From Labia minor (lineage: Eukaryota; Arthropoda; Insecta; Dermaptera; Spongiphoridae), in assembly GCA_963082975.1 (NCBI GenBank), contig OY720349.1, forward strand, positions 61,130,501-61,194,500: a DNA stretch of 64,000 bases. The letters are read 5' to 3'. The position numbers were made by a program, and so were the translations under genes. The notes beneath the pieces are model-generated. The model saw nothing but the letters and a program-made list of their open reading frames with translations. It was not told the DNA's origin and did no database searches. Shown here piece after piece: positions 57,860 to 64,000 of this stretch (its first letter is position 1; each line of letters opens with the position of its first letter).

Positions 57860-57986
57860 TTATTTTTTTTTCAGGTTTTTATAAAGCCAGTTTTCCTGAA
57901 AAATATTATAAATAAGATTATAAACTTAATAATTATATATAAAAACAATTACTTCCCTAGTGTATAAATATTATAAGCATAATAAT
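57860..57986 (+). mobile_element. 5'-truncated relic of the 5S-targeted retrotransposon
   Basis: Starts directly at the 5S break with ATTTTTTTTTCAGG and follows the element's 3' UTR (TTTTTATAAAGCCA, CTTAATAATTATATAT, CTAGTGTATAAATA, AAGCATAATAA). Its 5' end corresponds to about 6,735 in copy 1. The last 120 bp or so of the element, the tail and the second TSD are missing, replaced by unrelated DNA. Typical 5' truncation of a non-LTR insertion, here old and partly deleted. Confidence 0.85.
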
Positions 57987-58454
57987 GAAGTACCTGGAAC
58001 ACCGAGCTATCGCTCGACACTTTAATCAATATTGATATACAATTCTTTGATTATTTATTACAATTATGTAAATGTTACATCATTGCATCAATTTGATAAA
58101 ATGAATGATATTTGGGGTCCTCAATAATAATAAATAATAATAATAATTAATAAAAATTTATAAAAATTAACACAAAATTAAACGACAAAACAGATTAAAA
58201 AAATTTCAAATATTTTAAAGGAACAGGCACATATTTGTATTTATTTCTATTTGTATAATTAGATCATATTTATTCAATAATTTATTTTGAATAAGATATT
58301 CTTTAATTATCATTGTTTTTAAAATATCATAAATAATATTTAGCAATTGTCAAGATAGAAAAACATATAGGGACAGTTGGGGAACAGTGGAACACGGGGC
58401 ACTATGAAACAATGTCGATAAAAATTTGAATTTCAAACTAATTCGCACGCTACC
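57987..58454. other. AT-rich region with hairpin motif and possible transposon end
   Basis: Contains ACACCGAGCTATCGCTCGAC (about 57,998-58,024), the inverted match of the motif at 44,306. At about 58,370-58,410 lies a GC-richer GGGACAGTTGGGGAACAGTGG phrase, which may be the end of a DNA transposon interrupted by the hAT MITE just after it. No gene. Confidence 0.4.
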
Positions 58455-58462
58455 GCTTAGAC

Positions 58463-58716
58463 CAGAGGTTGCCAAAGTGGTGGTCCGCGAGAAAATTTCG
58501 CTGGTCCGCAGAAAAATGTGGAATATACTTACTCATGATGTTAAGTTATGTTTTAAGATGCATTAAAACATGATTCAATTCATAACAATATGTGATAAGT
58601 TATTTTATGTGTTCTTTGATCACAATTTTTATTTATAAATATATTTAACACTTAAAAAATCCTATTAGTGGTCCGCGGGATTTAAATTATGAGGTCAAAA
58701 AGTTTGGCGACCGCTG
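58463..58716. mobile_element. hAT-type MITE with 8-bp TSD
   Basis: A 254-bp element with ends CAGAGGTTGCCAAAGTGG and TTTGGCGACCGCTG, flanked by the 8-bp duplication GCTTAGAC (58,455-58,462 and 58,717-58,724). Inner GTGGTCCGCG blocks mirror each other. The termini resemble the hAT element at 42,251 but differ after CAGAGGTT, so it is another family. No coding sequence. Confidence 0.85.
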
Positions 58717-59039
58717 GCTTAGACCAAACGCAGCGCGTCCTGTGCCATATGAGGACGTATTGAAATATGGAGGCGCGATAACAATGGAGCTGTGAATAGA
58801 AAAATATTGGTTTTTATGTTCAAAAGTTGAGATTTCTTTTCACAGTACTTTCGTTTTTAGTAAATAAGTTTAAATAATAGGTAAGTGATATATTTTTTTC
58901 ATAAATCTTAATTATTTTGACTAATTGAGACCGCTATGTGTTAAGTTCGAAACATAATCTAACTTTTTTGAAGACTTGTTTGAAATTTTGTACGCGCTAT
59001 TATGTGGTTTCCAGTACAATTTTTTATCAAACATAAGCT

Positions 59040-59635
59040 GTAAAAAATTAACGGAATCCTGAAAGACGAGTAGAGCGTAAGGCGTTAAACGAGGATCGGT
59101 CTATGGAGTCCTTAACCTACTAAAATGTAAACAAGAAGTCTTTCTAAGAGAAATCTTAAAGCCATGTTTTCAAATGCCCAAGAACTTATGTTATTTTTAG
59201 TTAATTTAAGTCTATTTTTAAAAGTACTTAAATTAGCTGACACAGAGATAAGCATATCATCTACGAAGAGGGAATGTTGAACTGGGCATCTAATTACAAA
59301 CCAAATATAATAGCCATATTAAACAAGGTGGTGTTTAATAAACTACCTTGGAGCAGACCATTTTCCTGTTTACATGTGATAAAACATTTCCAATTTGTAT
59401 CAGGAAATGATTGCCGGAAAGATGGTGTATTATAAATTTTGTCATGTGAACCTTTATATTCCGTGTGAATTTCGCGAAGAATATGATGTCGCTATATAGT
59501 ATCAAAAGCATTTTCAAGATAAAAGAATAAGGCTAATGTGTTCCTTATTAGAAAATCCATGTTGTAGATACTGTTCATGGCGAATGAGATAATCAAGACA
59601 TGAACGATGATTACGAAAACCGCAATGAACATTAG
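59040..59635 (-). pseudogene. Decayed non-LTR reverse transcriptase relic
   Basis: On the minus strand, several frames together spell RT motifs: CGFRNHRSCLDYLI (about 59,590-59,630), LENAFDT (motif A), ENGLLQGSLLNTTLFN (motif B, about 59,315-59,365) and FVDD (59,256-59,267). Stops and frameshifts interrupt it. The motif B wording differs from the 5S-targeted element's, so it belongs to another lineage, perhaps I-like. It ends shortly before the CTNNBL1 3' end. Confidence 0.75.
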
Positions 59636-59716
59636 AAAGAATTATTATTAAAACTAATAAATAAAAATTTCTACCAATTAAAGTATATCAAAATTTTTAT
59701 ATCATTTAGATTATTT

Positions 59717-59722
59717 TTTATT
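59717..59722 (-). promoter_or_regulatory. Polyadenylation signal of CTNNBL1
   Basis: AATAAA on the minus strand about 50 nt after the CTNNBL1 stop. It is the nearest such hexamer downstream in an AT-rich context, so chance occurrence is possible. Confidence 0.4.
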
Positions 59723-59772
59723 CAATTATATAAATTTAAATAATCTTTGATAATTATTACATAAATAATATA

Positions 59773-62700
59773 TTAAAATTTATCAATCATTTGTAAAATA
59801 TGTTGTTCTTCTGCAGCTCTCCAGTCAGCATCACCATTATTTCCTAGATTTCCAGCGTATTCTAAAAAAAAAAAATAATATTAGGCTTTAATTCGAATCT
59901 ATGTTAAAATTTTTAAATTTAACAATTAAATATCTTTAATGTAATTGTTGTTGTTATTGACCTCTCATCAGTTGGCGTACTGTACTCAAAGAACCGCCTC
60001 GTAACGATAATGTTTTTACAGCTCTTTGTTTTGCTGCAGCTGGTGCTCCCGTACAAACTTGCATTAAAACATAATCAATATGTTGGAGGGTAAATAAACC
60101 TCCCTCAATTCGTCGTAGATATCGTTCATCAGCATCATCTTCATCATCATCTGAATCTTCACGTTCCTAAAAAAATCAATATAAATGTAATTATTTTCTT
60201 AAAACTTTTATAATTATCTATATATATATATATATATATATATAAAGGATTTTGTCTGTACATTGCTCAAAATTTAAAATTTTTTGCATATCTTCACATT
60301 TCATGATCTCTAGAATCCAAAAGTGACTTTAGAATTTTTCATGTCTGTCTGTCCGGAAATTGTGACCATATTTCGATGAAATTACATCACAATATTCTTG
60401 CATATGTCTATTTGAACACAGGCTTTAAACTTTATTAATATCTAATCACTAACCGAGCGCAGAAATTAATTTTTTAAAAAATTATTTTTATTGTATTCTT
60501 TGTATCCCAACATGTACATATAATCTTAAAAATTAAAAGAGAAAATGTAGTCACAATGTTAATGTTTTCAGTGTGTTAACTAAGTTAAAAAGTCCATTAT
60601 GATTAATTGAAATATTGTAAATATTAGAAAAATAAAAATATAAATATTATAAACATTCTTTTTTTTATATTCTTTGCCCAACTGAATGGAAACATGTATA
60701 TATAAAATTTTTAAAAATTAATTTCTGCGGTTAATAAAATTTATAGCCTATGAACAGACATGAAAAATTCTAAAGTCACTTTTGGATTCTAGAGATCATG
60801 AAACGCGAAGATATGGAAAAAATTTTAAATTCCCGAGCAATGTGCAGATAAAAATCTTTATATACATATATATATATATTGATATTTAAAATATTTAAAC
60901 TTTGAAAACATTCACATTACGACTATTTCTAATTTTATTAATTTTTATTATTATATAAATAAATAATTTCAATTAAGAAAATTTGATCTCATAAAAAAAG
61001 CAATATTATCAATTATTAATATTAATCGTACTAAATCGATTAAAATTAATGCATATTAAAATATATGTACCAATAAAAAAAATATTTTATAAGTAGTTAA
61101 TAACATAATAAAAAATTACTAATAAATTGAAATGGAAATCATATTAATTATGTGATTTACCCCAAAGAGGAAGGAATCTAATACAAAATTAGTATCAAAA
61201 TTTCTTGAAATAAATAAATTAATAACATAATAAAAAATTACTATCATTATAGATGAATGTAGTACTTACTTTAATTTCCTGCTCAATAATACTATCTATT
61301 TCTTCAACTTTATCTAGATATTTAAAGTGTAATTCCATTAATCTGTCAACTTTTTCATAATCATTTTCTATAAATTTATTTAAAAGCCTTTGACGTTGAG
61401 GTCCTCGGCAATTTCTCAACATATTAGCAATGATTGAACAAACATGTTCTAAAAAATAAATAATAATAATTTATTAAAAAAGAAACAAAATTTTATCAAT
61501 AATCTTATAATTATAAATGTAGGGAAAGATATAAATTAAAATCAAGAATTATAAAAAATAAGAAATTTATAATAATTGCCTTCGAATTCTTCTGATGTTA
61601 AAAGTCGTTTTTTATTCTTTTTGGGAGTTTTCATAAATAAGGGAAAAATTGTCCTTAAACCTAGAATGTCAACAAATTTATTACAATTCTCTTTTCCATC
61701 AGGTCCAGCCATTGCGAAATTCAAGACTTTTAAGGAACCGTTTCGTGATTGTTTTTTCTCTCTGAAATTACAAAAATCATTATAGATTAAAAGTGATTAA
61801 TAAAATTATTTATAAAATAATCAATTTACCTTAACATTAAATTCATTAGTTGAAGACCTTCGCCCCGGAGGAATCTTTCTCTGTTTGCTGAATATAACAA
61901 ACTTGAACACAAACAACTAAATAGATTTTCCATCATCTCGAGTTCTTCCGGTGAATGAGGATCATGTTTTTTATAGAACTAAAAATATTAAAATCAATAT
62001 TTTAGCTAATTATATTCATTCATAAATTGGCTCGAATTTTTTGAGTCATTTTCATTCCTTAAATTAAAATATATAGAATAAATTGAAAAATGATATTTAC
62101 TGCAAGTTGTTGAAGTAAAATATCAATCCCTTCTAAATCTCCTAACATTTGACGATTTTCTTGTGAATTTTGTAGTAAAATAGATAAAATTTCACTAGCA
62201 TAAAGTTTATTTTCCGAAAAGGGTAATTTTGCCCGAAGTCTTCTTAACAACCATTGTAATAAACCCTGTTTCGCTGCATCCAGACAACATTCGGGTCGCA
62301 TCTCAAAGAGATTTTCAAAAAAAGCTGAAAATTTTTTATTAAAGTAAAATTAAAATAAAAATTATATCTATATTATATATATAATATAAATGAATTAATG
62401 ACAAATTTCTTCATGTTCAATACTTACAAAGAGTATTGAAAACCCCATCACTATCTTCTTTAATTTGTTCATCAAGACGGTCAAGATTTTGAACTAGAAG
62501 AGCACAGATTTGATTTTCTATTAAAGCATTCATTAATGTTTTTCCATGTTCACCTTGATCGTGAGCATCTGATAACTCTTGAATAAGAGCTACAACTTAA
62601 AGAAAAAAATCAATAAAATTAATAATAAAAATTAAAAATATATTTCATTCATTTTGAAAAAACGTTTGTTTTCATACCAGCGACCGAAATATCACTATTT

Positions 62701-63413
62701 TCATGAGATAGAAGTTCAAGCAAAGAAGGTACAGCATTTAATTCAATAAGTATTGGATACATTTCTGGCATGGTCGTAATAACATTTAATTCCTGTATTA
62801 TATCATGAAGTTCCATTTCAGATTCCAAAAATCTAAAAAAAGATAAGTTTTTTAAATAAAAAAAAATAGATTGTTTATAAATTATCGAGTTTATGTTATA
62901 TTTAATCTTACTTTTCAGGTATATCAGGAAATTTAATTCTCATTTCTTGATTTTTTAGAGTTCTTTTTTCAAATAATAATATCATTTTTTTAATTGAAGT
63001 TTCATCTAGTGTTTCTTCCTAAAAAAAAATTAATATCTATATTCATAATAATGTTCAAATAATAATTAATTCAATGTATATACCGAATCATCCTCCTTTT
63101 CAACTAATCGTAAAATTTTTTCATTAGGTATATCTTGTTTTGACGAATTAGTGATGGGAATGTCAACCGAGGAATGTGGGGCTTCGGGTTCTAAAAACGC
63201 TTGTTTTTTTGACTTTTCTAGATGATTTAATCGTGAAATTTTTCTTTGTTTTTTAGGTATATCATTATCTGATTCACTTTCTTGAGTTCGTTTAGGTGTA
63301 TTAGGAGGCTAAAAAATAAATTGAATAAATTTACATGTAAAACTTGATTTTAACAAAAGATAACCTAAAGAGACTCTGATTACCTTATATGAGAGTAATT
63401 CTCCAATATCCAT
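59773..63413 (-). CDS. CTNNBL1: Beta-catenin-like protein 1 (CTNNBL1), 11 coding exons
   Basis: Orthologue of CTNNBL1, an armadillo-repeat nuclear protein associated with the Prp19/CDC5L splicing complex. Coding exons (minus strand): 63384-63413, 63084-63308, 62912-63018, 62678-62832, 62428-62595, 62101-62324, 61830-61978, 61580-61761, 61270-61448, 59962-60166, 59773-59861. They sum to 1,713 nt in one frame: 570 residues plus stop, close to the usual 563 or so. The start MDIGELLSYK matches the family N-terminus. A basic NLS-like segment (PKKQRK) and an acidic stretch fall in residues 11-85, then DETSIKKMIL...FEKR. ARM-repeat signatures include QGLLQWLLRRLRAK, LGDLEGIDILLQQL, FVDILGLRTIFPLFMK and VDRLMELHFKYL. 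All introns are GT-AG except the one after the exon at 61,580, which has a GC donor. The largest intron (60,167-61,269) holds a foldback repeat. The exon at 59,962-60,166 is the most diverged part relative to vertebrates. Splice sites are my reading, supported by frame continuity at all ten junctions. Confidence 0.94.
60217..60882. repeat. Foldback repeat within CTNNBL1 intron
   Basis: An AT microsatellite then AAGGATTTTGTCTGTAC...CATTGCTC...GATCTCTAGAATCCAAAAG...TTTTTCATGTCTG at the left (about 60,217-60,350) is repeated inverted at the right (about 60,755-60,882). Weaker inner pairing runs on to about 60,540 and 60,660 (GCAGAAATTAATTTTT). The left arm adds TGTCTGTCCGGAAATTGTG...CGATGAAATTAC, typical of Helitron-related repeats. 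It lies in the intron between the CTNNBL1 exons at 61,270 and 60,166. Confidence 0.75.
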
Positions 63414-63927
63414 TTTTCATTAAAAGTAAAGATCAAGAATACATGAAAAAAGTCACCTATCTATTCATATATCACTTAATTTAATATTTTGATTCTTATA
63501 AAATTGAATTAGTATGTTTTTAAATTGATTTTCATTGAGATACCAACATACTGCCAATGGTACCAACCACAGACCATCCTCCGTGTATCAGACGCGGACA
63601 CTCAATGTTATTTCGAGAAACATTAGCACCATGCCACAGAGTATCCGTACGGAATGCCTGCAAAATCGTTTTTACCCCCCGACGAGAGTAAGGGAGGTAT
63701 TTTTAAATTTTTTTTTGTTTTTTTTATGAATATTGGGAATTAAAAAATTATTTATTGAGATATAAAACATTATAGCAATCAAATATGCTTTTTTTTTAGT
63801 TTTAATATCCAAATAAATAATTTTTAACTTAACAGAAAACTCTACTGATCATAGGACATCTCATTGATATAACCGACTTGATAGGCGTTGTCCTTGCGTA
63901 GTCAAAGTTTTTTTTTATATTTAAAAT
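63414..63927. other. Region upstream of CTNNBL1
   Basis: Presumed 5' UTR and promoter of CTNNBL1, but I see no clear core promoter. At about 63,535-63,690 a GC-richer block ends in CGACGAGAGTAAGGGAGGTAT, which resembles the CGACGATAGTAAGGGAGG part of the dispersed inverted-repeat family. The 64-codon frame there is not recognisable as a gene. Confidence 0.45.
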
Positions 63928-64000
63928 AAATTATAAATTAAAATTAATAAAAAATATTTATTAAACCAGCGCGTGTTTGGCTCTTTGTTGATGACACGTG
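63928..64000 (-). repeat. Unit A fragment at window edge
   Basis: ATAAATTATAAATTAAAATT...AAACCAGCGCGTGTTTGGCTCTTTGTTGATG matches the inverted inner part of unit A as at 57,352. It continues past the window. Confidence 0.6.

Noticed and set aside
1-64000. CRISPR arrays, bacterial operons or prophage
   Set aside because: The repeats are kilobase-scale rDNA and transposons; the introns and non-LTR elements show a eukaryotic genome.

Overview
The window is nuclear DNA of an AT-rich eukaryote, most likely an insect. The reasons are an arthropod-type 5S rRNA gene, a Jockey-type non-LTR retrotransposon with an insect-style gag, hAT-type MITEs, and a host gene (CTNNBL1) split into 11 short coding exons by mostly short AT-rich introns. 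I cannot name the species; an AT-rich hymenopteran is one possibility, but nothing here decides it.

Bases 1 to about 42,065 are a head-to-tail array of 5S rDNA. The unit is about 1,040-1,077 bp: a 120-nt 5S gene plus an AT-rich spacer carrying a poly(A) tract and a TACGTATA-type microsatellite. I count 24 5S loci. Twenty-one are intact and look identical in sequence. Three are split by full-length, intact copies (5,345, 5,335 and 5,345 bp) of one two-ORF non-LTR retrotransposon. All three sit at the same base (after 5S position +38), in the same orientation, with the same 14-bp target-site duplication (5S +25 to +38) and a 3' A tail. ORF1 is a gag with a PRE_C2HC-like region and three zinc knuckles. 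ORF2 has an APE endonuclease and a reverse transcriptase. The two ORFs overlap by ATGA. This looks like a Jockey-clade lineage specialised for 5S rDNA, and it is the main discovery in the window. The ORF1 reading frame is open to the very 5' end of the element with no AUG of its own until codon 94; in two of three copies the in-frame AUG is supplied by the 5S gene itself.

From 42,066 to about 59,700 lies a repeat-rich, gene-poor AT-rich region: a decayed ORF2-like relic, an internally deleted hAT element with 8-bp TSD CCTTAAGG, a 449-bp foldback element with an 8-bp TSD, an inverted repeat of about 2.2 kb with 600-bp arms, dispersed pieces of that repeat family, a Helitron-like 3' end, a second hAT MITE and two other reverse-transcriptase relics. 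At 57,736-57,986 there is an orphan, diverged 5S 5' half broken at exactly +38 and joined to a 5'-truncated piece of the same retrotransposon's 3' UTR. This is a fourth, older insertion at the same target base.

The right end (59,773-63,413, minus strand) holds the one ordinary protein-coding host gene, a complete CTNNBL1 orthologue (570 codons before the stop by my splicing). It has one GC-AG intron, and a foldback repeat lies in its largest intron.
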